This document shows positions 7,168-14,588 of a stretch of DNA of 43,583 nucleotides, piece after piece (position 1 is the stretch's first letter; each line of letters starts with the position of its first letter). Position numbers and translations under genes: made by a program. The DNA comes from CAYOID01 sp964573115 (GTDB lineage Bacteria > Desulfobacterota > Desulfovibrionia > Desulfovibrionales > Desulfothermaceae): NCBI GenBank assembly GCA_964573115.1, contig CAZNIP010000014.1, positions 1 through 43,583 of the forward strand, written 5' to 3'. Under the pieces are notes generated by a model. That model ran no database searches, was not told the DNA's origin, and saw only the letters and a list, made by a program, of their open reading frames with translations.

Positions 7168-7337
7168 CTCGTATGAACTTGATTCTGGAGTCAAGCTTCT
7201 TGGCTGATCAAACTGGCCCAATCGAGAGCCTGCTGGACATGTCGGGGATCTTTTCCTCCCTCAACCCTCCACTCTCGACCATCAGCCAGGCCAGAGGCCG
7301 GGCTGAAACCTGAACTCATGTGATTGAGTTCATACGA
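7168..7337 (+). repeat. Full-length dispersed repeat with terminal inverted repeats
   Basis: It begins CTCGTATGAACTT and ends AGTTCATACGA; TCGTATGAACT at 7169-7179 is the exact reverse complement of 7327-7337. The interior follows the order shared with other copies: GATTCTGGAGTC, TTGGCTGATCAAACTGGCC, CATGTCGGGGATCTTTTCCT, CTCAACCCT, then a REP-like palindrome at 7282-7306 (TCAGCC ... GGCTGA around GCCAGAGGC). The copy at 41297-41490 aligns to it end to end in inverted orientation. There is no coding capacity, so it looks like a small MITE-like element. Confidence 0.8.
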
Positions 7338-7339
7338 TT

Positions 7340-8203
7340 TCATACCCGGTCGACAAAATCCAGAACCGCCCGATCCCTTTGCGAATTGGGCTGAAAGAGG
7401 ATGGAGTAGTGGTCCGTGCCTTTTACATCGACGCATTCGGCCTTGGGGATCCCCCTCAGCATGCGATCCAGGGCGCTCCGGGGCAAAAGCAGGCCCTGCT
7501 CACCGCCCAGCAGGCCTTGGCTGGCCCGCAGGACAAGAACTGGACAGGCAATGCGGCTGTAGTATCCTGAGATGTCGACCATGCGGTGATTCTCCACCTC
7601 CTCCCGGATGTGTTCGGGATGTATACAGCACCTCACCCCCTGTTCCCCCTGCGTGAGCTCGTGCCTGAACGCGGCCTCACAGACATCATTCCATGGCTGG
7701 AAGTGCCTGGATCGTTTCATGGTTTCCAGGTACTCTTCAGGTGAGGCAAAAATGCGTCCGAGCCGTTTCAGGGAGGGGGCAATCCCCTGGAGCACTGCTT
7801 CCATGTCATCATCTTCAAGCTTGCCGCCGCCGTCGACGAGCACCACGGCCCGCACACGCTCCGGGAATGAGGCCGCAAAGGCCAGAGCGATCGCTGCCCC
7901 CAGTGAATGGCCCATGAGAACCACCGGTTTCATGTCCCATGTGTGCATGACCTGCTGAAGATCATGGCAATGCTGTTCCAGGGAGTAGCCTGTGTCCGGC
8001 GCGTCCGAAAGGCCCCGTCCCCTCAGGTCGACGGCAAGGACCCGGTGGGCTGGCGACAAAGACTCGGCCATGCCGTCCCAGCAGCGGCAGTTGGCTGTCA
8101 GGCCGTGAACGCAGAATATGCCTGGTCCTCCTCCCTCCCACTCGGCCAGGTTCAGCGCGACCCCGGAGCCTGAGACCCGATGCATTTTCGGCGCGAGGGC
8201 CAT
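7340..8203 (-). CDS. Alpha/beta hydrolase
   Basis: 287 residues from the ATG at 8203, preceded by AAAGGAGAT. A TTG further upstream is open, but the Shine-Dalgarno lies inside that extension. It has an alpha/beta-hydrolase fold with the oxyanion segment FCVHGLTAN, nucleophile elbow MGHSLGAA, an acidic residue in the later strand region (VLVLRASQ follows) and a catalytic-type His in KGTDHYSIL near the C-terminus. The substrate is unknown; the sequence resembles esterase/epoxide-hydrolase-type enzymes. There is no signal peptide. The stop codon TGA (7340-7342) lies in GTATGAAA, three bases beyond the end of the dispersed repeat, so the repeat abuts the 3' end of the gene. Confidence 0.85.
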   Translation of the reverse strand: MALAPKMHRVSGSGVALNLAEWEGGGPGIFCVHGLTANCRCWDGMAESLSPAHRVLAVDLRGRGLSDAPDTGYSLEQHCHDLQQVMHTWDMKPVVLMGHSLGAAIALAFAASFPERVRAVVLVDGGGKLEDDDMEAVLQGIAPSLKRLGRIFASPEEYLETMKRSRHFQPWNDVCEAAFRHELTQGEQGVRCCIHPEHIREEVENHRMVDISGYYSRIACPVLVLRASQGLLGGEQGLLLPRSALDRMLRGIPKAECVDVKGTDHYSILFQPNSQRDRAVLDFVDRV

Positions 8204-8405
8204 TGTGATCTCCTTTGTCAACCTGTAAGATCTGGATGATCCATGGTGCTCTTTGTCCTGCAGCGTGCAGCTGAAGGTGATCTGCTGTCAACAGAGATCT
8301 GTCCGCTCTGGACAGCAGCATCGAGGAGGAATGATGCCTATCCGTTTCGATATGATCGGTCTGTTTGTCAATGACCTGTTTGATGCCGCCTTGCGGCAGC
8401 GAAGC

Positions 8406-8443
8406 GTTTGCATGATTTCGGCCTCAGCCGAAGTCATGCAAAC
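8406..8443 (+). other. Long hairpin in a divergent intergenic region
   Basis: GTTTGCATGA (8406-8415) pairs with TCATGCAAAC (8434-8443) and TTCGGC with GCCGAA inside, around the loop CTCA, with one T/G mismatch. It is followed by a pyrimidine-rich TTCTCTTCTTCC. It stands between divergent genes (hydrolase on the minus strand, unknown protein on the plus strand), where a terminator is not needed for either, so an attenuator or the end of a small RNA is possible. The rest of 8204-8665 shows no gene I can support; the open frames there lack start signals. Confidence 0.45.
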
Positions 8444-8665
8444 TTCTCTTCTTCCGAATCTTCTACTCTGTGGACCCTGTGAGCTCGAGCGAGTCAAAGC
8501 CTGCCCCGCACAGACTTTAATGCAAAGTTGATGCGGGGAGCGGGTGGTTGAAAACTCTTTGGCTGGCCCTCTGGCCTCTGTGTGGGTAAAGACCAGGCCA
8601 GCGGCAGGGCTGGCAGAGCTCATGGGCCATTTTTCTGGAGTGTCTTTGACCGCGATGGGTGCTGC

Positions 8666-9439
8666 ATGAATCAGGCTGCTGTTTCGATCAAGAGGCCTGC
8701 CAAGCTGGCCTTTGCCACGAGAAAGTTTTCCGTGTTCATTGACGGGAGAAAGGTCGGCAGCGTCAAGAACGGAAGCGTGTCCAGGTTCGAGGTCAGTCCA
8801 GGCCGGCACACCCTGCAGGTCAAGGTGGACTTCTACAGGAGCAAGCCCTGCTCAGTGGATCTCGAACCCGGCCAGAGCCTCTCGCTGATCTGTGGAACAC
8901 AGGAAGGTCTTTCCGGTTTTCTTTCCGCCTTCACCTCCCTGGAAGAGTACATCACACTCAAACCTGAACAAGGTCAGGATCACAGCGCCTCACCAAGTGC
9001 ATCCGCACAGGAGTCCCTTGCCCGTGACGGGCTCACCGTGCATCTGGACAGTGAAGAACAGCGGATCCCCGCAGCCACGGAGGAGGTCCGGGTTCCCAGC
9101 GGGGTCAAAATCAAGGTCAGGCGATCCCGCACCGTGGAGCACACGGTTGAGGTCGAATGGGACCTTGCCGGCGAGGTGCGCCTTGAAGCGGGGTTCAAAC
9201 AGCTCATCAGCAGTTCGATTCGGGGCGAGATGTCGCACCGCAAGGGGGCATCGGCCACAGAAAGGGAGACAGTCGAGTATGAGGTAGAGATCGATGGCCA
9301 GAAGGGTTCCCAGTATCAGCTGCAGTGGACAGACGTCTGGCGCAGTGGAACCGTTGAGTTCAGGCTGGGCGGGGAGACCTGCCTGACCCAGTTCAGGTAC
9401 CGGGATCGGAGCGAGCTCGAGGTCTGGCCGCTCGTATGA
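8666..9439 (+). CDS. Conserved-looking unknown protein, two beta-rich regions
   Basis: 257 residues from the ATG at 8666; a GTG at 8582 would extend it but through low-quality sequence. Residues 1-95 look like a PEGA-type or similar beta sandwich (FSVFIDGRKVGSVKNGSVSR, FEVSPGRHTLQVKVDFYRS, VDLEPGQSLSLICG). A low-complexity linker follows, then a second domain with KVRRSRTVEHTVEVEW, GFKQLISSSIRGEMSHRKG and WTDVWRSGTVEFRLGG. There is no signal peptide or membrane helix. I do not recognise a named family for the second domain. The stop codon is formed by CTC GTA TGA, which is also the first nine bases of the dispersed repeat at 9431. Confidence 0.72.
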   Translation: MNQAAVSIKRPAKLAFATRKFSVFIDGRKVGSVKNGSVSRFEVSPGRHTLQVKVDFYRSKPCSVDLEPGQSLSLICGTQEGLSGFLSAFTSLEEYITLKPEQGQDHSASPSASAQESLARDGLTVHLDSEEQRIPAATEEVRVPSGVKIKVRRSRTVEHTVEVEWDLAGEVRLEAGFKQLISSSIRGEMSHRKGASATERETVEYEVEIDGQKGSQYQLQWTDVWRSGTVEFRLGGETCLTQFRYRDRSELEVWPLV

Positions 9440-9613
9440 GACTTCATCACACCTGCTCAGGTTTCTGGTTTCAGGAAGAAGGCCTTCAAGTGAAGTGACT
9501 GGACAGAGTTTCTTCCCTGATCAAACTGGCCGGTGGACTGTTTTCTCGACACGTCGGAAATTCTTTCTGTCCTCAACCTTGAACATGTGAGCCCGGCCAG
9601 AGGCAGGGTTGAC
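9431..9613 (+). repeat. Dispersed repeat copy, overlapping the stop codon of the upstream gene
   Basis: It starts CTCGTATGAGACTT, contains TTTCTTCCCTGATCAAACTGGCC (9509-9531), GACACGTCGG, ATTCTTTCTGTCCTCAACC and the REP-like GAGCCCGGCCAGAGGCAGGG near 9589. The right terminal inverted repeat is not recognisable, so this copy is truncated or diverged at its 3' end. Confidence 0.7.
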
Positions 9614-9664
9614 ATGAGGAGCAGACCCGGTCAACGGTACAACAGCAAAGGGGAAGGCCTGCCT

Positions 9665-10171
9665 GTGTCCCAGGTGACCATTCGCCATGCACAACCTTTT
9701 GATCATGGTTCCATTGCAGCTGTTCAGACCGAGAGCTGGCGGGACGCTTACGCCGGTGTGCTGCCGAAAGAGTACCTGGCCGGCCAGCTGGCCCTGGACC
9801 TTGAGCGCCACTGGAGCAGGGTCGACATCCAGCCGGGTGACGTGGTTCTGGTGGCAGAAGAGGATGGCATCGTTGGTTTCGTGGCTGTCTGGTGCCGCCC
9901 GGAGCCGTTCGTTGACAATCTTCACGTCAAGCCGCCCCAACGTTCCAAAGGAGTGGGGTCGGAATTGATGAGGGCTGCTGCCCGGGAGCTCATCAGTCAG
10001 GATCAGACCACGGCCTCTCTCTGGGTCCTGGAGAGCAACCACAGGGCGCTGCGGTTCTATGAGCGGCTCGGTGGTGTCTGCACAGACCGGGCGACAAAGA
10101 ATCATTTCGGGCACGAGCTCGAGAGTGTCAGAATTGTCTGGTCCGATCTCGCCCTGATCGTTGGAGACTGA
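9665..10171 (+). CDS. GNAT-family N-acetyltransferase
   Basis: 168 residues from the GTG at 9665, which follows AAAGGGGAAGG (9647-9657) by 7 nt. Longer in-frame starts lie in the repeat sequence and are less likely. The GNAT fold is shown by ESWRDAYAGVLPKEYL at the N-terminus, the acetyl-CoA-binding segment VKPPQRSKGVGSELMRAA (Q/RxxGxG/A type) and VLESNHRALRFYERLGG (the N-x-x-A-x-x-F-Y-x-x-x-G motif). The acceptor substrate is unknown. Confidence 0.88.
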   Translation: MSQVTIRHAQPFDHGSIAAVQTESWRDAYAGVLPKEYLAGQLALDLERHWSRVDIQPGDVVLVAEEDGIVGFVAVWCRPEPFVDNLHVKPPQRSKGVGSELMRAAARELISQDQTTASLWVLESNHRALRFYERLGGVCTDRATKNHFGHELESVRIVWSDLALIVGD

Positions 10172-10217
10172 GACATCGACGTCTTTGCCCGCCTCAGAGT
10201 CAAGCGTTTCCAGGGGG

Positions 10218-10251
10218 AGGCAAAGGATGGGGACTCATCTTTTTTTTGCCT
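10218..10251 (+). terminator. Possible weak terminator after the GNAT gene
   Basis: AGGCAAA (10218-10224) can pair with TTTGCCT (10245-10251), and GATG with CATC inside, with a run of eight T at 10240-10247. The helix is imperfect. Confidence 0.35.
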
Positions 10252-10270
10252 TCAACCCCCGGGGGGTGTC

Positions 10271-10474
10271 ATGCCGTTTGTGAACATCAAGATCACCAGG
10301 GACGGAGCAACCGCTGACCAGAAGGCCGAGCTCATCAAAGGGGTGACCGATCTCCTGGTCAAGGTTCTGAACAAGAATCCGGCCACAACTGTGGTGGTCA
10401 TCGAGGAGGTCGAAACCGAGAACTGGGGTGTCGGAGGGGAATCCGTGACCGTGCGCCGAAGCCGGGGACAGTGA
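10271..10474 (+). CDS. 4-oxalocrotonate tautomerase-like protein
   Basis: 67 residues, the normal length of the 4-OT subfamily. After removal of Met the N-terminal residue is Pro (MPFVNIKIT), the catalytic base of the family. The middle helix region (QKAELIKGVTDLLVKVLNK) and TTVVVIEEVETENWGVGG are family features. Family members tautomerise 2-hydroxymuconate-like dienols; the physiological substrate here is unknown. Its stop codon overlaps the GTG start of the next gene by four bases (GTGA), so the two are translationally coupled. Confidence 0.9.
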   Translation: MPFVNIKITRDGATADQKAELIKGVTDLLVKVLNKNPATTVVVIEEVETENWGVGGESVTVRRSRGQ

Positions 10475-11280
10475 CTGACAGTGCGGTCATGCACTTTGAT
10501 CATTTCATCAGAGCCGCCTGTGCCGGCAGAAACCTGGAATGGCGAAAGTACAGGCGGGCCAGCCGGAAAAGGGTCCTGAACCGCCTCCACACCCTGGGCC
10601 TCAAAGGTTACGAAGACTACCTGCAGTACCTGGACAGGCATCCAGAGGAGGCGGACCAGCTGCCCAACCTTCTCCGGGTCACGGTGAGCCGGTTCTTTCG
10701 GGACCGGGAGTCCTGGCAGGCGATGACCGACGAGGTCCTCCCGGGCCTTCTGGCCCGGAGCCGCAGAAGGAAGCTCAAGGCCCTGAGCATTGGGGCATGC
10801 GGAGGCGAAGAACCCTACTCCCTGGCCCTGGCATGGGCGGAGTCCATTCAGCCCGCTTTTCCGGAACGCGTCCTGGACATCACCGCCCTGGAGGTGGATC
10901 AGGCCTCGCTGTTCAGGGCCGGAGAGGCCTGGTATCACCACTCGACTCTGCGGGAGGTCCCTGAGGAGATCAAGTCCAGGTGGTTCCTCCCGGAAAAGGG
11001 CGGGTACAGGCTGCATCCCATGATCAGGGACATGGTGGAGTTCAGGCGGCTCGACCTTCTCAAGGATCCGCTGCCCGGCGATCAGGACTTGATCCTCTGC
11101 CGCTACCTGGTGTTCACGTATTTCAGGTCCGAGTTGGAACGGACGATGAGTCTGAAGCTCTCCCGGGCCCTGAAGCCCAGAGGGGTGTTGATGATCGGCG
11201 AAAAGGAGGGCCCTGGCCCCATGACTGGGGACGTCTTCCAGGTCCGGGCGGGGTCGGGCTGCTTTGTGGAGAAAAAGTGA
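10471..11280 (+). CDS. CheR-type SAM-dependent methyltransferase, stand-alone
   Basis: 269 residues starting at GTG 10471 in a four-base overlap with the tautomerase gene. CheR signatures are the segment LLRVTVSRFFRDRESW, motif I SIGACGGEEPYSLAL and the late motif LILCRYLVFTYF corresponding to the usual RNVLIYF. The N-terminal all-helical region is present. CheR enzymes methylate glutamates of chemoreceptors, but no chemotaxis gene is nearby, and pairing with a tautomerase gene suggests another substrate. Motif I reads GACGGEEP where GCSxGEEP is usual. Confidence 0.85.
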   Translation: MTDSAVMHFDHFIRAACAGRNLEWRKYRRASRKRVLNRLHTLGLKGYEDYLQYLDRHPEEADQLPNLLRVTVSRFFRDRESWQAMTDEVLPGLLARSRRRKLKALSIGACGGEEPYSLALAWAESIQPAFPERVLDITALEVDQASLFRAGEAWYHHSTLREVPEEIKSRWFLPEKGGYRLHPMIRDMVEFRRLDLLKDPLPGDQDLILCRYLVFTYFRSELERTMSLKLSRALKPRGVLMIGEKEGPGPMTGDVFQVRAGSGCFVEKK

Positions 11281-11301
11281 CCGACCCGGCCACTGGCCGG
11301 G

Positions 11302-11448
11302 CTCGTATGAAACTTGATTTTGGAGTTGCGTTTCCTCTTTGATCAAACTGGCCGAAGCGACGCTTTTTTCGGCAAGCCGGGAACTTTTCTTTCCTCAACC
11401 TTGAACCCTGAACCTTGAACCTTTCAGCCTAGCCAGAGGCAAAGCTGA
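11302..11448 (+). repeat. Dispersed repeat copy between cheR-like and DUF21/CBS genes
   Basis: It starts CTCGTATGAAACTTGATT, contains TTTGATCAAACTGGCC, CTTTCCTCAACCTTGAACC and a second TTGAACC block, and ends with the REP-like palindrome TCAGCC ... GCTGA at 11424-11448 around GCCAGAGGC. The right terminal repeat is degenerate (GCGAAACTCTATG at 11472 may be its remnant). It fills most of the 200-nt gap. A short GC hairpin (CCGGCCACTGGCCGG near 11287) lies between the cheR-like stop and the repeat and could terminate that transcript. Confidence 0.72.
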
Positions 11449-11480
11449 ATTCAAACCAAAGCTGACAGCTGCGAAACTCT

Positions 11481-12539
11481 ATGACCACCCTGATTCTCTA
11501 CCTCCTGCTGGCTATTCTGGTTTCCTTTTTCTGCTCCCTGGCCGAGGCGGTCCTCCTCTCGGTCAACTCCGCCTATGTCGGGGCGATGGACAACAGGCGG
11601 GAAAAAGGGGCCAAAGCCCTGCAGGACCTCTTTGCCAGTCTGGATCGCCCCCTGGCGGCCATTTTGAGCCTGAACACCGTGGCCCACACCATCGGCGCTG
11701 CCGGAGTGGGGGCCCAGGCCGCAATCGTCTTCGGCAACCAGTTTGTCGGCTTGACTTCTGCGGTCTTGACCCTGCTCATCCTCGTCTTTTCGGAAATCAT
11801 CCCCAAGACCCTGGGGGCCACGTACTGGAAGGGTCTGGCCCCATCCATGGCCGTGGCCATCGTCTGGCTGACCCGTCTTTTGAAGCCTCTGGTCTGGCTT
11901 TCAGAACGGATCACCAGGCTTTTTGCCCCCCCGGAAAAGAACGTCTGGCATTTCAGCCGGGATGAGCTGGAAGCCATGGCGGAAATTGGGGTGGTGGAAG
12001 GAGATCTTGACGAAAAAGAGTTGACGGTGGTCAGAAACCTGATGCGGCTCAACCGTCTCTGCGTGCGGGACATCATGACCCCCAGGGCGGTGATCTTCGG
12101 GGTTGCTCACGACATGACCGTGGGCGATTTCTTTGAGCACCATTCGGATCGGCCCTTTTCGCGGATCCCGGTGTACAGCAGCCATCAGGACGACATCACA
12201 GGATACGTGCTCAAGAACGATCTTCTTGTGGCCCAGGCCAGGGACGAATTCGAGCGGACCATGGACGAGTTTGTCCGCATTTTTCCGGTCATTCCGGACA
12301 TGCTTTCTGCCTTTCAGGCCTTTGATCATCTGGCCCACGAGCAGAGCCACATCCTTCTGGTCATCGATGAATACGGGGACTTTCAAGGGGTGGTCACTCT
12401 GGAGGACGTCATGGAAACCCTGATCGGCCTGGAGATCATTGATGAGCAGGACACTGTGGAGAACATGCAGGAATTGGCCCGCCGGCGGTGGAAAGAGCGC
12501 ATGGCCGCTCTGGGCATCGACATCCGGATCCTCGAATGA
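11481..12539 (+). CDS. DUF21/CNNM-CBS membrane protein (CorB/CorC-type)
   Basis: 352 residues. The N-terminal DUF21 membrane domain (about 1-150) has three to four transmembrane segments and the conserved EAVLLSVNSA and FSEIIPKTLGA motifs. A CBS pair follows (about 190-320), with RDIMTPRAVIFGV and VIDEYGDFQGVVTLEDVMETLIG. This family transports Mg2+ or similar cations, or regulates their efflux; older annotation calls it haemolysin-like. The C-terminal CorC/HlyC transporter-associated domain is absent, giving a shorter variant. The start lies just after the dispersed repeat. Confidence 0.88.
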   Translation: MTTLILYLLLAILVSFFCSLAEAVLLSVNSAYVGAMDNRREKGAKALQDLFASLDRPLAAILSLNTVAHTIGAAGVGAQAAIVFGNQFVGLTSAVLTLLILVFSEIIPKTLGATYWKGLAPSMAVAIVWLTRLLKPLVWLSERITRLFAPPEKNVWHFSRDELEAMAEIGVVEGDLDEKELTVVRNLMRLNRLCVRDIMTPRAVIFGVAHDMTVGDFFEHHSDRPFSRIPVYSSHQDDITGYVLKNDLLVAQARDEFERTMDEFVRIFPVIPDMLSAFQAFDHLAHEQSHILLVIDEYGDFQGVVTLEDVMETLIGLEIIDEQDTVENMQELARRRWKERMAALGIDIRILE

Positions 12540-12572
12540 CCCTCGACAGGTCGATCAAGAAACGCCCCCAAA

Positions 12573-12615
12573 GGTGCCGGTTCGGCTGCGGTCTTCAGTC
12601 CGATCCATCGGCACC
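12573..12615 (+). terminator. Weak hairpin between convergent genes
   Basis: GGTGCCG (12573-12579) pairs with CGGCACC (12609-12615) over a long loop. It lies between the DUF21/CBS gene and the convergent methyltransferase fusion. No T-run follows. Confidence 0.3.
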
Positions 12616-12677
12616 CCCTCCCAAAGCCTCAGGCCGCAGGGCCGCCAGTTCCATGGGCTGTGCATTCAACACAGGCC

Positions 12678-14365
12678 TCATTTCCTGGCCCTGACAAACA
12701 GGTTGACCCCCTGCTCTTCGCTCAGGACGTCAATGGTCTCCCAGGTCCCGCTGGAGCGAACCAGGTCCCGGAGCTCGTCAGCATCCCGGTGGATGAGCTT
12801 CCACTGCAGGATGTGATCCATAAAGGTCTTGTCCGGATTCCCGGGTCCGAAGTTGCCGATGATCAAAACACCCCCTGGCTTGAGCTGGGTGAAGGACTTG
12901 GCGATCAAGGCCTTGAAGAGCCGCCTGTCCAGGTAGTCGGTCAGTCCGGCTGAGTAGATGACGTCCTGGGGCCCGAACTCGTGGTCCACCCGCCCCAGGG
13001 ACCATTTGACCAGGTTTTCGGACATGTACCGGACAGCCGCCCGGTGGTCGAAGGTGTTGACCACCCTGTTGGCGTGCTCCAGGGCCTGGGGGTCGGCGTC
13101 CACGCACAGGGCCCTGACCTGTTCCTGGGCCTGGCAGTGGGCCAGGAAGTCGAAGAGCTCCCTGCAGGGACCGCAGGCCAGGTTGAGAATCTGAAACGGC
13201 CGATCAGATCCTGAATGCTCCTTGAACAGGAGATCCAGCTGCTCCCTCAGGAGCCGGCGGCGTCCCCGGACAGCCCTGGAAGCAGACGAGTCCAGGCAGT
13301 ACCGGTCGACCAGGACTCCGAGCTTTCCATCGCCCTGAGCCTGGTTTTCGTAAATCATCTCCATCATCAGGTAGTCGCCGGCATACCCCTTGGGCTTGTA
13401 ATAGGCCCGCTCAGCGAACCTGCTGCGGAGAAAATAGGGGTAGATCTCCTTGAACACAAAGCCCCAGACGTGGTCCCGGTCGCTCCTGCTCTGGAGCTCC
13501 CGGTTCAGCGTCCCGATCTGCCCGATGAACTCGTTCAGGGTCTCATTGCAGGATTCCTGCAGGGCATCGGGGATGTCCGGCTGAGGGTCTTTCTGGAGTT
13601 CATGGGTCAGATCGAAGAACCTGGCCTTGAAGTTTTCGACCATCGGGTGGACCATTTCCCAGGCCGTGGTCTGAAAAAAAGAGTTCGGCAGGGGCACAGA
13701 CTGATGATAGCTTCTGCGTCCGGTGGTCAGCGAGGCGGCAAAGGCGGTCAGCGGTTCCCGCTCCTCCAGGATGCGCCGGAACTTGAGGCAGATGTTCCTG
13801 GCCATGAACTCCATGAACCGGCCGTACGTCTCTGGGTCGTCGTCTTTGAGCCTCTCCAGCGACTCGTGGTCAAAGACAAAGATCTGGGTGGGCTCCATGG
13901 CCCGGATGTCCCTGACCCGGGAAATGCCGTCGAAAAAGCCGATCTCCCCGACAAAACTGTCGGCGCCGATGATGGCCACGATGATTCGGGTCTCCCTGGC
14001 AGAGTAGGAGACCTCGATCGCTCCTCTGCGGATGAAGTAGAGGTGCCTGGAGTCCTGACCCTTGAGCACGATCTTTTCATTGGCCGGGCAGTCGATGATT
14101 CTGGCGTAGGGTTCGAGCTCTGCGGAAAGGCTCCGGCCGGCCTCCCTCTGGACGACTGGATCCAGNNNNNNNNNNNNNNNNNNNNNNNNNNNNNNNNNNN
14201 NNNNNNNNNNNNNNNNNNNNNNNNNNNNNNNNNNNNNNNNNNNNNNNNNNNNNNNNNNNNNNNNNGTTCGAGCTCTGCGGAAAGGCTCCGGCCGGCCTCC
14301 CTCTGGACGACTGGATCCAGTCCGGCGTTGATGCGCTCGAGGTTCATCTGATGATCGTGGCCCAT
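12678..14365 (-). CDS. Cyclic-nucleotide-binding domain fused to a PhcB-like methyltransferase (contains assembly gap)
   Basis: The coding sequence is split by 100 N (14166-14265) between two identical 55-bp segments. Collapsing one copy plus the N removes 155 nt, and the two halves, which lie in different frames as written, join into one open frame of 510 residues starting MGHDHQMNLERIN. The ATG 14365 has AGGAGA upstream. Domains: N-terminal cyclic-nucleotide-binding domain (EKIVLKGQDSRHLYFIRRG, IIGADSFVGEIGFFDG, FVFDHESLERL), a helical middle, and a C-terminal class I methyltransferase (ILNLACGPCRELFDFL, ALCVDADPQALEHA, SAGLTDYLDRRLF, LKPGGVLIIGNFG). The methyltransferase resembles the group annotated as 3-hydroxypalmitate methyl ester (PhcB-type) synthases, so a signal-controlled lipid or small-molecule methylation is possible. 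The substrate is not shown. Confidence 0.82.
14166..14265. other. Assembly gap of 100 N flanked by a 55-bp overlap
   Basis: Positions 14111-14165 and 14266-14320 are identical. A fixed 100-N spacer between identical 55-mers is what a de Bruijn assembler/scaffolder leaves when contig ends overlap by one k-mer. The true sequence very probably has neither the N nor the second copy. Confidence 0.95.
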
Positions 14366-14476
14366 GAACAGCTTCTCCTGGTTTGAGTTGCGGGTCAGTC
14401 ATGTGGCTGGCAGTACTGATACCTGTTTTTTGATTTTCATGAATAAAAGATTGCTCATGCATTTTCATGACAGCTT

Positions 14477-14488
14477 GTCACATGTGAC
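14477..14488. promoter_or_regulatory. 12-bp palindrome in a divergent promoter region
   Basis: GTCACATGTGAC is a perfect palindrome between the divergent methyltransferase-fusion and MOT1-type genes. Upstream, ATTTTCATGA occurs twice (14433-14442 and 14461-14470). TTGACA at 14501-14506 may be the -35 of the plus-strand gene. Operator function is inferred. Confidence 0.4.
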
Positions 14489-14588
14489 GCGACCCTTGTT
14501 TTGACATGTCCTGGAAAGAGTGAGAAAGATCAGCATGGTCCCCATGGAAACGATGGCCCCCGGAGACAGACCGAGGTGATCCCCTTCA

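Noticed and set aside
8253..8531. 92-residue plus-strand frame between divergent genes
   Set aside because: It runs through the 8406-8443 hairpin, has no start signal and no coherent sequence pattern.
10471..11280. Chemotaxis CheR
   Set aside because: The fold matches CheR, but there is no receptor, CheB or CheA nearby and motif I is altered, so only a CheR-type methyltransferase is called.
14111..14320. 55-bp direct duplication inside a gene as a biological repeat
   Set aside because: Flanks a 100-N block and breaks the frame; the same size recurs at the other gap, so it is an assembly overlap.
13215..14351. Plus-strand frame through the assembly gap
   Set aside because: Antisense shadow of the cyclic-nucleotide-binding/methyltransferase gene, reading through N.
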